This document shows, piece by piece, positions 8,611 through 17,451 of a stretch of 64,000 bases of DNA; position 1 is the stretch's first letter, and each line of letters starts with the position of its first letter. Source of the DNA: Devosiaceae bacterium (lineage in GTDB: Bacteria; Pseudomonadota; Alphaproteobacteria; Rhizobiales; Devosiaceae). The notes under the pieces were generated by a model. It saw nothing but the letters and a program-made list of their open reading frames with translations, was not told the origin of the DNA and searched no databases. Both the position numbers and the translations under genes were made by a program. Location of the stretch: assembly GCA_021648375.1 (NCBI GenBank), contig JAKISW010000008.1:1-64000 (forward strand), read 5' to 3'.

Positions 8611-10329
8611 ATCGCCCAAATCAGTGTCCCTCAAAACCAGTGGCACCATTTCGGTATCACTAAGTTCACTGAAATTGGGCATAATTCCAAGGATGGGTGC
8701 TATTTTTTGCACAACACGCCCGGTAACTTCACCCGCATTCCAACCAGCGGTAGTTCCGCTTTGCTCGTTTTCCCGCTTCGGCTCATCCACCAGTATAACC
8801 ATGGCATATTGCGGGTCATCCATTGGAAAAGCCGAGGCAAAAGCTGTGAAATTTTTTGAATCATCATAGCGTCCATCCACCACCTTGTCTGCTGTTCCGG
8901 TTTTTCCACCCACCATATAGCCATCTGAAATTTGGTTCATTCTACGACCAGAACCCTCAAGAGCATTAAGTCGCATCAGATAACGAATTTGATCACTGGT
9001 TGCAGAAGAAATCACACGCGTGCCCAACGCCGCCGCCTGCTCTTCAGTACGGATGAGCAATGTCGGGGGCACCATAATTCCATCATTTACAAAAGCTGCA
9101 ACAGCCGTTGCCATATGCAGAGGCGTTATGCTCAATCCATGACCAAAACTTGCGGTCGCCGCCCCAACTTCAGAAAACACATGGGGAATGCTTGAGCGTT
9201 TGGTTTCAGGCAATTCAATCGCCAAAGCATCATCAAACCCGACACGGGTTAAAAACGCCCTGTAATTATCTTTACCCATGGCCTGCATTACTCGAATTGT
9301 GCCAATATTGGACGAATATTTATATACTTCAGACAGGCTTAAAATCCGGCGTTTTCCCCGATAATCATTGATGGTAAATCGGCCAAACCTGATCGGTTCG
9401 CGTGCGTCAAACTCGTCGGTTATCTGCACCGCTCCACTATCCAGCGCCCCGGCCATCGTTACGGTTTTAAAGGTTGAACCCAATTCAAATGTACCAGCGG
9501 TAATCCTGTTAAAACGCCCCTCTTCCAGCGCGCTTCTGGGATCATTGGGATCAAAGTCTGGCAGTGAAACCATTGCCAGCACTTCCCCCGTAACCACATC
9601 AACAATAACGCCGGCAGCCGCGATTGCCTGATATCTAACCAGCGCATCTGCAAGTTCTGCCTGCAGTGCATATTGCACCCGCAAATCTATAGAAAGCATC
9701 GCCGGCGCACTGACATCTGCATTTTGCGCCAGCCGAACAATCCCAAATTCGTCACTATCCAGATATTTCTCCATTCCGGCAATGCCCTGATTATCCACGT
9801 TCACCGAGCCAAGCACATGGGAGGCAATATTGCGTCCCGGATAATAACGTTTGCTTTCCGTCCTGAAATTTATTCCCGGAATACCAAGATTAAAAATCCG
9901 CTCTTGAGCTGCCGGGCTCATTTCACGCTTTATCCAGACAAAACCTTCATTTCCATCCAGCTTTTCGCGCAGCCATTCACGCTCCAGATCCGGCAATTCC
10001 GCGCTTAGCTTTTCCACCGCCTCATCAAGATCAATAATCTGGCGTGGCGACGCATATAATGAGGGGACTAAAATATCCATAGCCAGATCGCGCCCGTTGC
10101 GATCAACAATGGGGGGCCGCGCAGGGGCCGCTGCAGCTCGGGCGGTTTGCGCACCAATATCCCCGGCCTGAGAAACTCCCAGCATTACCAGCCTGACGCC
10201 AATGGCACCAAATGCCACTATCAAAAACATAATTACCAGACGCAATCTACCGTTGGTCAGGTTTTTTCTGGATTTTTTTCCACCCTCGAGGGCAATTGGA
10301 TTTTCAAAATCTGCCGCACCAATACTCAT
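8608..10329 (-). CDS. ftsI: Septal penicillin-binding protein FtsI (PBP3)
   Basis: FtsI is the septum-specific peptidoglycan transpeptidase, anchored in the inner membrane with its catalytic domain in the periplasm. The 573 residues show a cytoplasmic tail and membrane anchor (about 32-52), a PBP dimerisation domain (PARPPIVDRNGRDLAMDI onward), and the transpeptidase domain with the nucleophile motif STFK, the SSN motif in YKYSSNIG and the KTGTAD motif. The ATG overlaps the end of ftsL by 4 nt (ATGA). Its stop codon coincides with the first triplet of repeat copy B. Confidence 0.97.
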   Translation of the reverse strand: MSIGAADFENPIALEGGKKSRKNLTNGRLRLVIMFLIVAFGAIGVRLVMLGVSQAGDIGAQTARAAAAPARPPIVDRNGRDLAMDILVPSLYASPRQIIDLDEAVEKLSAELPDLEREWLREKLDGNEGFVWIKREMSPAAQERIFNLGIPGINFRTESKRYYPGRNIASHVLGSVNVDNQGIAGMEKYLDSDEFGIVRLAQNADVSAPAMLSIDLRVQYALQAELADALVRYQAIAAAGVIVDVVTGEVLAMVSLPDFDPNDPRSALEEGRFNRITAGTFELGSTFKTVTMAGALDSGAVQITDEFDAREPIRFGRFTINDYRGKRRILSLSEVYKYSSNIGTIRVMQAMGKDNYRAFLTRVGFDDALAIELPETKRSSIPHVFSEVGAATASFGHGLSITPLHMATAVAAFVNDGIMVPPTLLIRTEEQAAALGTRVISSATSDQIRYLMRLNALEGSGRRMNQISDGYMVGGKTGTADKVVDGRYDDSKNFTAFASAFPMDDPQYAMVILVDEPKRENEQSGTTAGWNAGEVTGRVVQKIAPILGIMPNFSELSDTEMVPLVLRDTDLGD

Positions 10330-10709
10330 TGATTTACTAACTCCGCCAGTTTATCTCCAATGGGATCAATTCCCTCTTCAAGGGCCGCAAACAGAGCCGT
10401 CAATGCGCTATCATCAATGATCTCAGGCCGCATGGGAATATCCTCAATCGAGCCATATTGCTTTGATTCCAGAATTTGAAGATTTAACACCTCACTATGA
10501 CGCTCAACCATCTGCGCAATGTAAGAAGGCTGGCTGAAAAACGCCCAGTCTGCCTGCAAAACTGAAAGCTCCCCCTGTTGCTGCTCGATTGTACGAGCCA
10601 GAGCCATCTTCTCTTCTTCTATAGCCTCGGATTGGAATTTTACGCTGTAAACTCCAACAAGAAAAAAAATACTGATAACAAACAGCACTATATTTATGCC
10701 TCGTATCAT
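10326..10709 (-). CDS. ftsL: FtsL-like cell division protein
   Basis: The gene lies between rsmH and ftsI, the fixed place of ftsL, and overlaps both by 4 nt. The 127 residues have the FtsL plan: a very short cytoplasmic N-terminus, one membrane segment (about 4-22, INIVLFVISIFFLVGVYSV), then a periplasmic coiled coil (about 25-60) rich in Glu, Gln and Leu. FtsL sequences are poorly conserved, so the assignment rests mainly on position and topology. It would link FtsB/FtsQ to FtsW-FtsI at the divisome. Confidence 0.85.
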   Translation of the reverse strand: MIRGINIVLFVISIFFLVGVYSVKFQSEAIEEEKMALARTIEQQQGELSVLQADWAFFSQPSYIAQMVERHSEVLNLQILESKQYGSIEDIPMRPEIIDDSALTALFAALEEGIDPIGDKLAELVNQ

Positions 10710-11842
10710 GCTGCACCTCTAATTTGTGAGTCAGCAAACTGCTCTCTGCCGGACTTGCTCCCCCTTAAGGGTTTCACCCCCTTAGCGAGCGGCACCCCAA
10801 GACCTGTAAAATTAATTCGGCGGGGTTTTTGTCCACTACGCTGAGCAAAACGCAAAGTTGCAGAACGCGCCCTCGGATTTCTTGCAATTTCTGCTGTAGT
10901 TGCCTTTTGCGGCTTGGAAATATTGCCCCAGCACGGCGCCTCTATCGCTGCCTGCGGCATGTGCCGCGAACCTGAAGTGGCATTTTTTTGCGCATCGAAA
11001 AATCTTTTCACGATCCTATCTTCGAGGGAATGAAACGTCACCACCCCCAGCCAGCCACCATCACGCAGAGTTTTTTCTGCAGCGAACAAGCCCTTGACCA
11101 ATTCATCAAATTCCCTGTTCACAGCAATCCGCAATGCCTGAAAGGTTTTTGTTGCCGGATGCTTTTGTCCCGGTCTGGTTTTGATAATTTCTTCGATCAG
11201 TTTTACCAGTTGGCCGGTGCTGGTGATCGGTTGGTCTTTTCTTGCAGCAACGATTGCTTTGGCTATGGCTTTGGCCCGCTTTTCTTCCCCATAGGCAAAA
11301 ATAATATCCAAAAGCTCGCGTTCACCAAGCGAGTTGACCAGATCAGCAGCGCTGGTGCCATTTTTGCCCATGCGCATGTCCAAAGGCCCCTCGCGCATAA
11401 ACGAAAATCCCCGCTCTGCCTGATCCAGCTGCATCGACGATACACCAATATCCAAAACCACCCCGTCAACGGGTAAAAAATCATTGGCTTCAGCAATTTC
11501 ATCAAGCGCTGAAAATTCACCGATTCGAAATTCAAACTTTTTGGGATGTTTTTTCTTCAAATCATTAGCAAACGTTTGCACCGTTTCATCACGATCAATG
11601 GCAAATATATTCGCCCCCAACTGGAGCAAACCTTTGGAATAACCGCCAGCACCAAAGGTTCCATCAACAATATTGCCCTCAATTACCGGTTGAAAAACCT
11701 GCAGAACTTCTTCCAGCATCACCGGAATGTGTGACCCTGTTGCCCCATTCCCATCGCTAACGGGAGCATCGACAGAACTACTGGATGTTTTGGTCTGACG
11801 ATTTTCTTCCACTTTACTCAAAGCACAACTCCAAACCGGCAT
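10706..11842 (-). CDS. rsmH: 16S rRNA (cytosine-1402-N4)-methyltransferase RsmH
   Basis: RsmH (MraW) methylates N4 of C1402 in 16S rRNA using S-adenosylmethionine. The family core begins at HIPVMLEEVLQVF (about residue 38), followed by the SAM-binding loop DGTFGAGGYSKGLL, DIGVSSMQLDQAERGFSF and the C-terminal block VTFHSLEDRIVKRFF. The 378 residues are slightly longer than usual because of about 37 extra N-terminal residues. The ATG at 11842 lacks a clear ribosome binding site, so a later start is possible. It is the first gene of the cluster: mraZ, which usually precedes it, is absent. Confidence 0.95.
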   Translation of the reverse strand: MPVWSCALSKVEENRQTKTSSSSVDAPVSDGNGATGSHIPVMLEEVLQVFQPVIEGNIVDGTFGAGGYSKGLLQLGANIFAIDRDETVQTFANDLKKKHPKKFEFRIGEFSALDEIAEANDFLPVDGVVLDIGVSSMQLDQAERGFSFMREGPLDMRMGKNGTSAADLVNSLGERELLDIIFAYGEEKRAKAIAKAIVAARKDQPITSTGQLVKLIEEIIKTRPGQKHPATKTFQALRIAVNREFDELVKGLFAAEKTLRDGGWLGVVTFHSLEDRIVKRFFDAQKNATSGSRHMPQAAIEAPCWGNISKPQKATTAEIARNPRARSATLRFAQRSGQKPRRINFTGLGVPLAKGVKPLRGSKSGREQFADSQIRGAA

Positions 11843-11994
11843 TTGGTTTTTGCTTTACCAAAAAACCCGGCCTTACAATTTTGCCCAAAAACAGGCTTTG
11901 CAGACAGTTTGCCCTGTGAGCTTTAAGAATTTGTTTCCTTAAAACCAAAACAATTGGTTTTTGTTACAATTTTAAGGTTTTTTTTAAAAAAATT

Positions 11995-12390
11995 GCCAGT
12001 TGACCTGTAAGCCGGGTTCTGTAGGGCAGCGGTTTCCCGCCACGTGGTGGCCATTCATCTGGGACGCAAATTACTCTGCGCCTCAAGCAACCAACCCGGA
12101 CGACTGACCCAAAAACCTGGCCGGAGTTGCCTCCACGTCATCCCTATTTGGTTTTGCTCCCGGTGGGGTTTACCGTGCCGGCTCTGTTGCCAGACCCGCG
12201 GTGCGCTCTTACCGCACCCTTTCACCTTTTCCACTTTTCCCCAAAAGGAGAAAAATGGTAGTTTGCTTTCTGTGGCACTTTCCCTAGGGTCGCCCCCGCC
12301 GGGCGTTACCCGGCACCGTGTTTCTGTGGAGCCCGGACTTTCCTCCCCTTTTCAAAATAATGAAAAAGAGCGGCCACCCGGTCAACTGAC
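11995..12390 (-). ncRNA. rnpB: RNase P RNA (rnpB), bacterial class A
   Basis: The minus strand has the conserved 5' core GGGGAGGAAAGTCCGGGCTCC, the CGGGTAACGCCCGG hairpin, GGGGGCGACCCTAGGGAAAG, and the 3' core ACCCGGCTTACAGGTC. The ends pair as helix P1 (GTCAGTTGACC near 12390 with GGTCAACTGGC near 11995), which sets the boundaries to within a few bases. The RNA is the catalytic subunit that removes tRNA 5' leaders. It lies about 150 nt upstream of rsmH on the same strand. Long open frames here on the plus strand are not genes. Confidence 0.97.
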
Positions 12391-12443
12391 CGGATGACCA
12401 TAAATATATTTTTATCTAATTCCAACTTTAATCGACATTTGTC

Positions 12444-12881
12444 CTAACGGACGATACCAACAATTTTAGTAGTGTACTGCCCATCAAAGGAACTCATAAA
12501 AACATCGACAATCACATTCCCGGACATAGCCCTGTAGTTATAGATATATTTTGAACAATCTGAAAAATACACATCATAGTCCTCCTGATATAAAATGACC
12601 TGACCATCAAAGCAGGAAATATCACCAATCGGGTTAAATCCCCCATTTGAAGGTGGTAATATCGGACCGGTTGAAATGTTGTCATCAGTTAACGTGGATG
12701 GGTCAACTCCCCGGCGTGCCGGTACCACTTCATTGCGGCGAGTAGGTCCCATGTCACGATGATCAATTACGGTTGCGCGCTCACTGGTGATGATGCCGGT
12801 AAACAACTGTGCCGAAGCAGCACTGGAAAGTGCGACAGTGGCAACAAATACCGATAAAGCAATTTTTGAAAATTTAGACAT
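12444..12881 (-). CDS. Small exported protein of unknown function
   Basis: I do not recognise a family. The 145 residues start with a clear Sec signal peptide (KIALSVFVATVALSSAASAQ, cleavage after about residue 24). The mature part is polar, with a proline/arginine-rich stretch around residues 45-60 and two cysteines near residues 90-108 that could form a disulfide in the periplasm. The C-terminal half alternates hydrophobic and polar residues (ISCFDGQVILY, YTTKIVGIVR), suggesting a small beta domain. A GGGGA-like ribosome binding site precedes the ATG. It stands alone between rnpB and the autotransporter region. Confidence 0.75.
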   Translation of the reverse strand: MSKFSKIALSVFVATVALSSAASAQLFTGIITSERATVIDHRDMGPTRRNEVVPARRGVDPSTLTDDNISTGPILPPSNGGFNPIGDISCFDGQVILYQEDYDVYFSDCSKYIYNYRAMSGNVIVDVFMSSFDGQYTTKIVGIVR

Positions 12882-12998
12882 TTTGAGTTCCCCTCATTAA
12901 TTTGATGAGAGAACTTATATAAAAACGAAGATGAGCAGTTTCAGAATAAGGTATTCACAAAACATTCATGTTCAACTTTACGTTCTAAAGGGCAAATA

Positions 12999-13043
12999 CT
13001 GCAGCCCGCGCGCCATTGAGATTTGACTACAGGCAACATTTAT
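12999..13043 (-). pseudogene. Duplicated fragment of the 3' end of the J-domain protein gene
   Basis: About 45 nt match the 3' end of the gene at 16674-17345 with 38 of 45 identical bases by my hand alignment. Translated, it reads INVACSQISMARGLQ, against INVAYGQISMVRGL followed by the stop in the intact gene. The stop codon TAG has become CAG. Most differences are in third positions. Nothing homologous to the J domain itself is visible beside it, so this is a short relic of a duplication or of a lost paralogue. Confidence 0.7.
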
Positions 13044-13195
13044 CGCCCCGGAAATATCCGCCACGGACTGCCCGTGCGTACAATCCAGAAAACACCGCCG
13101 ATGATTATGCCCAAGGCACCCGCCTCGACCACGAATGCCCATAAGGAATGGCTCAAAAATGACCATTCAGCATCTTCCATCAACAATCGCGCCAA
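13040..13195 (-). CDS. Possible small membrane protein (51 residues)
   Basis: From a TTG at 13195, 6 nt after AAGGGG, the minus strand encodes 51 residues; an internal ATG at 13180 would give 46. The middle is a plausible membrane segment (LWAFVVEAGALGIIIGGVFWIV) with an acidic N-terminal side and a basic C-terminus (RTGSPWRIFPGR). The stop overlaps the duplicated J-domain-protein tail. It could be a real one-TM protein or chance; the good ribosome binding site and clear topology favour listing it. No family is recognised. Confidence 0.35.
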   Translation of the reverse strand: MARLLMEDAEWSFLSHSLWAFVVEAGALGIIIGGVFWIVRTGSPWRIFPGR

Positions 13196-13267
13196 GGTAA
13201 TCCCCTTAAAAGGTATCTTAAATCACATTTTAGATGACGACTTGGGAATCTAGTTTGTCAACACGTC

Positions 13268-15757
13268 CTAGAACAATCCGCTAATGCCAATTGATCCGGC
13301 AAGTGAATAATTACCACCCGCAACATATCCAGCTTTTGCCGATATATCTAGGAACATATTGTCCCCCAGCTCCTGGTTCACATCAATGCCCACATAGGCA
13401 CCAAAGGCACCTGCAGTATCAACCGGTAATGAGAGGTTCTGACCCAACAGGGTAACGGCGGCAGTTGCTGCGCCCAGAGTCTGGCGATAATTTACACCAC
13501 CCCGCAGGGTTAATTCTGTAGCGTCGATTTTGCGGGTGGCAGCCAGTTCAATATCGCCCTCAAACACCTGCACCAAACGAGATGCGATAGTTGCGTTGGC
13601 ATCGGAGCCGGTTTCTGTGTAGCCATCAATCCACTGGGAAGAAAAGCGGGCTGATGCGGACGGGGTCAGGGTCCACTCGCCATTGGTTTTTATATTCATA
13701 CCCACCCTAACTTCAGGCGCCAAAAAGAGGGAATTGTAATCGGCCAGGGCATTGTCTTCACCCAGCGTTTGCAGATTATCATTGACGAAGCGATTGGAAG
13801 AATTGGCGCTCCATCCCCCATAGATGGCCAGATCGGCAAACAGATTGTTTAATGTTGCAGTGCCATAGATGCCCGCGACCACCCCGTTGCCCAAAATGGT
13901 TTGGGAAGTCACCCATTTTGAATTCACCACCAGATTGGAGGCCTGATAGCCGACAAAGGCACCAAGATCGAAATTTTCGTTCAAGGTAAATGAAGCTCCG
14001 GCGGCAATTCCCCCATTCAGATAGGCATAGTCATTATTGATGCCACTGGCCCCATATTGGCCAAAATTACCAAAACCCTTGAGCCACCATTCATTGGGCA
14101 AATTATTGGTGCGCGCCAGCTCGGACAATGAGCCAACGTTGTCAGCCAACATATCAGACTCTGCAGAAATGGCAGTTGGATCAATGGTGGCGTATTGCTG
14201 GGTTATTGGGTCCCATGCCGAAGGTATGGGGCCTAAACGATTAACCAAACTCGGAGTGCCTGTAACAAACCAAGAATTGGATTGAGAACGTCCAGTTGTA
14301 ATATCAATCACATTATTGAAAAGCCCCATATCTATCGCGCCAGCAATAAAAGAAGGGGCATTCAGGGTGAGCTGGTTATCTGAGCCGGTAAATAATATCG
14401 CATCAGTTTGTTCGGCGACGATTTTACCCGAGTTAATAATTGTGTTGCCAATGCCGGCAACAATGCCGCGCCCTTGTGTCCCTTTGGTAAGAATATACCC
14501 CGAATTGTTTACGCTGCTGTCGTTCAGAACGACAACACCAAAGGCTTCGCCATTGGTTATGATTGTTCCTGAATTATTGATGGTCAGATTGTTCGCGCCT
14601 GGAAATGCGCCCATACCTGCGCCGCCAATTCCATTTGTGGTAATCGTGCTGCTATTATTGAGAATATTATTAATTCCGTCTGCAGAAATTCCGTAAGAAT
14701 TAGCACCACTGACATTGATTGTGCCGCTATTGGCGGCTGTGTTGTTAGTTCCAAACAATTTGATGCCATCACTTCCATCACCCAGAGTATTTATTGTACC
14801 AGAATTTTTGATGGTATTGGAGTTTAGGCCAGCCATGCCAGAACTGTTTTCAGCACTGGTGGAGATGGTACCCAAATTATTGAGGATATTGTTGTTTTGT
14901 CCGATAATACCATTGGAAATGATGTTGGTCGTCGCAATTGTGCCGCTGTTATTTACAGTATTGCCGTCTCGGACAAATATAGCATTCGAAATAGTATTGG
15001 AAGTTGAGACGGAACCGAAATTATCTATGGTGTTGTTGTCTCTGGCCTGAATACCCGATGCCTGAGTGCCTGTGGTAGCAACGGATCCTGAATTGGTGAT
15101 ATTGTTCGCATCATCAAAATAAAGGCCCATTGCAAGTGTACCGGCTGTGGTAATAGAGCCTGAATTTATCAAGCTATTGTTGTTGTTGCCTTCAATGCCA
15201 TAGGCCTGCGAACCAGTTGTGTTAATTGTTCCTGAATTGGCAATGGTATTTGTATTGCCCCCGGAGATGCCACGCGCCGTTGCGCCAGTGGTGAAGATCG
15301 CGCCCGAATTTGTTATGGTGTTGTTATTGGAAAACATAATACCCCATGCCGCACTGCCCGAGGTTGTAATCGTTCCAGAATTGAAAATTGTGTTTCGATC
15401 AACCGCAAAAATTCCAACGGAGTTGTTTGCGCCTGTGGTGATGCTGCCTGCGTTTGTCACTTTGCTTTGCTGATCTATGCGAATACCATAGGCAAATCCC
15501 GTTGTGGTAATCAAACCAAAGTTGACAATTTCATTGTTTATGCCACTGGCATCTGCCGCAGTTGTTGCCCCTGTTGTTATCGAGCCACTGGCTGTAATGG
15601 TCAGTTTATCATCACCGTCCATTATGTTACCTGCATCACCGTTCTTCACAATGGTAGCTGTATTTACCACATATTCCGCTGCCATGCTGGCACTGCTTAG
15701 CAGAGCAGTTGAAGTTAATAATGCAATGCTTGCTTGACGTAGCGAAAAATTTTTCAT
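13268..15757 (-). CDS. Autotransporter-like outer membrane protein with beta-helix repeat passenger
   Basis: The 829 residues show a signal peptide (about 1-26), a passenger of some 20 degenerate repeats of about 20-24 residues built on NxxTIxNSGTITTxGxxAxGI (about 40-480), a linker, and a C-terminal beta-barrel of roughly 270 residues ending in GISGLF, with the terminal phenylalanine typical of outer membrane barrels. Known relatives (type Va autotransporters) export the passenger through the barrel to the surface. The repeats predict a long parallel beta-helix, as in adhesins. No protease or lipase catalytic motif is seen. It is divergent from a LuxR-type regulator, which may control it. 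Confidence 0.88.
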   Translation of the reverse strand: MKNFSLRQASIALLTSTALLSSASMAAEYVVNTATIVKNGDAGNIMDGDDKLTITASGSITTGATTAADASGINNEIVNFGLITTTGFAYGIRIDQQSKVTNAGSITTGANNSVGIFAVDRNTIFNSGTITTSGSAAWGIMFSNNNTITNSGAIFTTGATARGISGGNTNTIANSGTINTTGSQAYGIEGNNNNSLINSGSITTAGTLAMGLYFDDANNITNSGSVATTGTQASGIQARDNNTIDNFGSVSTSNTISNAIFVRDGNTVNNSGTIATTNIISNGIIGQNNNILNNLGTISTSAENSSGMAGLNSNTIKNSGTINTLGDGSDGIKLFGTNNTAANSGTINVSGANSYGISADGINNILNNSSTITTNGIGGAGMGAFPGANNLTINNSGTIITNGEAFGVVVLNDSSVNNSGYILTKGTQGRGIVAGIGNTIINSGKIVAEQTDAILFTGSDNQLTLNAPSFIAGAIDMGLFNNVIDITTGRSQSNSWFVTGTPSLVNRLGPIPSAWDPITQQYATIDPTAISAESDMLADNVGSLSELARTNNLPNEWWLKGFGNFGQYGASGINNDYAYLNGGIAAGASFTLNENFDLGAFVGYQASNLVVNSKWVTSQTILGNGVVAGIYGTATLNNLFADLAIYGGWSANSSNRFVNDNLQTLGEDNALADYNSLFLAPEVRVGMNIKTNGEWTLTPSASARFSSQWIDGYTETGSDANATIASRLVQVFEGDIELAATRKIDATELTLRGGVNYRQTLGAATAAVTLLGQNLSLPVDTAGAFGAYVGIDVNQELGDNMFLDISAKAGYVAGGNYSLAGSIGISGLF

Positions 15758-15852
15758 GTATTATCCCCAATGGTGCAGATATTTGCCTGATTTGTAATGG
15801 CAATCCGGGTGGTCTTTTTTTTAGAACCTAAAGATTCTGTTTTTTTGTTTCG

Positions 15853-15868
15853 CCTACCAATTGGCAGG
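15853..15868. promoter_or_regulatory. 16-bp near-perfect palindrome in the autotransporter/luxR divergent promoter
   Basis: The site reads CCTACCAATTGGCAGG, with 14 of 16 positions symmetric. This resembles lux-box-like operators (CCT-N10-AGG). It lies 36 nt before the start of the LuxR-type gene and about 95 nt before the autotransporter start. By position it could be the operator used by the neighbouring regulator for both genes; this is inference. Confidence 0.5.
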
Positions 15869-15903
15869 GGGATAAAGAAAAACTTTCTGTTAGTGGGGCA
15901 TAC

Positions 15904-16653
15904 ATGATTGAACTTGAAAAACTTTATGAATGTGCCGGGAATTTTCTAAGCGGGGAGCAGCAGGATTGGGACGGTTTTGCAAAAGATTTCAGTTCGATCT
16001 TTGGGACAAAATTTGTACTGTATCGCCCGAGTTTTAAAGCAGGGGTTTTGGCCTTGCGCTCAATGGAGGGGATAGTTGCAACTACTGACCCTGAAATGGT
16101 TGAGCAATATGTCAAAGACAGGATTTTTGACCTCAACCAAATTCCAGATGACAGTCTAAATCCGCTGGAGCCAAACAGGCGCTCGGATATCATGCCTGAT
16201 GAAATTTTTAGAAATCAGGACGTTGTGAAGAAATATTTTATCCCGAATGGTATTTTTTACATGCTGGCGGTTTTGGCAATTGAGCAGAATGATGGTTATT
16301 TGATGCTGGTTTCCTGGCGCGATGAATCCGGTGGTGATTTTTCTGATATGGAAAAACAGCGCATGGCACTGTTTATGCGATATCTTTGTGTGCTTGTGGA
16401 AAAGGCAGAATTTAAAAAATCCCCTGTTGATGAAAATGAGATAAAAGATTTTGGTCGCTGTTATGATCTGACTTCGGCTGAAACCGGAATTTTATCGGGC
16501 CTGCTGCAGGGAAAATCCTTGCGCCAGATAGCTTCTGATAGCGGGCGCTCTTATGGCACTGTGCGCTGGCATGTGCGCAATTTACTCAATAAATGTCAGG
16601 TGAGTACGCAGCAAACCCTGCTGAGCGAATTTTACCGCTTGATCAAACGATAA
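15904..16653 (+). CDS. LuxR-family transcriptional regulator (orphan)
   Basis: The C-terminal 65 residues are a LuxR/GerE helix-turn-helix: LTSAETGILSGLLQGKSLRQIASDSGRSYGTVRWHVRNLLNKC, including the recognition helix TVRWHVRNLLNK. The N-terminal 170 residues look like a ligand-sensing alpha/beta domain, but I do not see the tryptophan/tyrosine/aspartate set of acyl-homoserine-lactone binding domains, and no luxI gene is nearby. Length is 249 residues. It is divergent from the autotransporter gene with a 146-nt shared promoter region containing a 16-bp palindrome, so control of the autotransporter and of itself is likely. Confidence 0.85.
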   Translation: MIELEKLYECAGNFLSGEQQDWDGFAKDFSSIFGTKFVLYRPSFKAGVLALRSMEGIVATTDPEMVEQYVKDRIFDLNQIPDDSLNPLEPNRRSDIMPDEIFRNQDVVKKYFIPNGIFYMLAVLAIEQNDGYLMLVSWRDESGGDFSDMEKQRMALFMRYLCVLVEKAEFKKSPVDENEIKDFGRCYDLTSAETGILSGLLQGKSLRQIASDSGRSYGTVRWHVRNLLNKCQVSTQQTLLSEFYRLIKR

Positions 16654-16673
16654 TCTAAAACCTGGTCAGGGAA

Positions 16674-17345
16674 CTACAGTCCGCGCACCATTGAAATTTG
16701 GCCATAGGCAACATTTATCAAAGCCATGCGCGCCGTGCCCAAATCCAAAAGCTCTTGTGGCACCCCGTTGGCCAGCAAACGATCGGGATGATATTCCCTG
16801 ACAAGTTTTTTATAGGCTGTCCTGACTTCACCATCACTGGCATCAGGCAAAATTCCCAGAGCATGATAAGGGTCAGTCCCGTTTTCAACCATCATGTAAC
16901 GAGAAGAAATCTGCTGGAATTTTTCATCTTCAAAACCAAAAATATCAGCTACTTTTTCCAGATATTCCAGCTCACCCTCATGGATCATTCCGTCCGCCGC
17001 CGCAATGTTAAACAGCCCCTCCAGCACGTGTTCTAGCGTTTCAGGGCTATCACTAAACATCCGCTTGATCTTGCGGGCATAGGATGCAAAACCCGCCACA
17101 TCCTGCTGGGCAAGAAGAAAAAACCTGTCGATTCGATCTGCATCACCCTCGGGAACCTGCACCAAACCACGAAAGGCTCGAACTTCAGAATCAGAGACCA
17201 CCCCGTCAGCAACGGCCATTTTTGCAGAAAGCGCCACCAAAGACAGGGTAAAGGCAGCCTCCTTGCCACCTGGCAACCAGTTATCCGGGTCCAGCGCATT
17301 GGCCAAAGAACCAAGAACCGTACCAATATTTCGCCAAACAGACAT
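16674..17345 (-). CDS. djlA: TerB-like/J-domain protein (DjlA type)
   Basis: The 223 residues combine an N-terminal TerB-like helical domain (about 28-145, with acidic motifs VADGVVSDSEVRAF and AADGMIHEGELEYL) and a C-terminal J domain (about 157-220) containing the HPD tripeptide in REYHPDRLL, the residues that stimulate DnaK ATPase. DjlA of enterobacteria has an extra N-terminal membrane anchor that is missing here. It is probably a DnaK co-chaperone. It converges on the LuxR-type gene with 20 nt between them. The last 14 codons are duplicated at 12999-13043. Confidence 0.85.
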   Translation of the reverse strand: MSVWRNIGTVLGSLANALDPDNWLPGGKEAAFTLSLVALSAKMAVADGVVSDSEVRAFRGLVQVPEGDADRIDRFFLLAQQDVAGFASYARKIKRMFSDSPETLEHVLEGLFNIAAADGMIHEGELEYLEKVADIFGFEDEKFQQISSRYMMVENGTDPYHALGILPDASDGEVRTAYKKLVREYHPDRLLANGVPQELLDLGTARMALINVAYGQISMVRGL

Positions 17346-17399
17346 TTTTGCCCCGCAAACTCAAATCCATATAGCCCAAACTTTGTTCAAATATTTATT

Positions 17400-17451
17400 T
17401 GAATTAAGAAGCGCCGTCAATTATTGGCTCAAAGAACTTCTTAATTCCAAG
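17400..17451 (-). terminator. Stem-loop at the end of the one-TM protein gene
   Basis: Eleven-base arms GAATTAAGAAG (17401-17411) and CTTCTTAATTC (17437-17447) enclose a 25-nt loop. The distal arm includes the TAA stop at 17443-17441. There is no long T run after it, so it may be an RNA-stability hairpin rather than a strong intrinsic terminator. Confidence 0.4.

Noticed and set aside
12044..12397. A 117-codon open frame on the plus strand across the rnpB region
   Set aside because: It runs antisense to a clear RNase P RNA with all conserved core sequences, and its translation has no family resemblance.
13400..15600. Regularly spaced similar words suggesting a CRISPR or tandem repeat array
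   Set aside because: The words are codons of the beta-helix passenger repeats, they vary in sequence and length, and the reading frame is open through all of them.
14037..15737. A series of hydrophobic plus-strand frames opposite the autotransporter gene
   Set aside because: They are the complement of the Asn/Thr/Gly repeats, which give Val/Leu/Pro-rich shadows. None has a ribosome binding site or start context.
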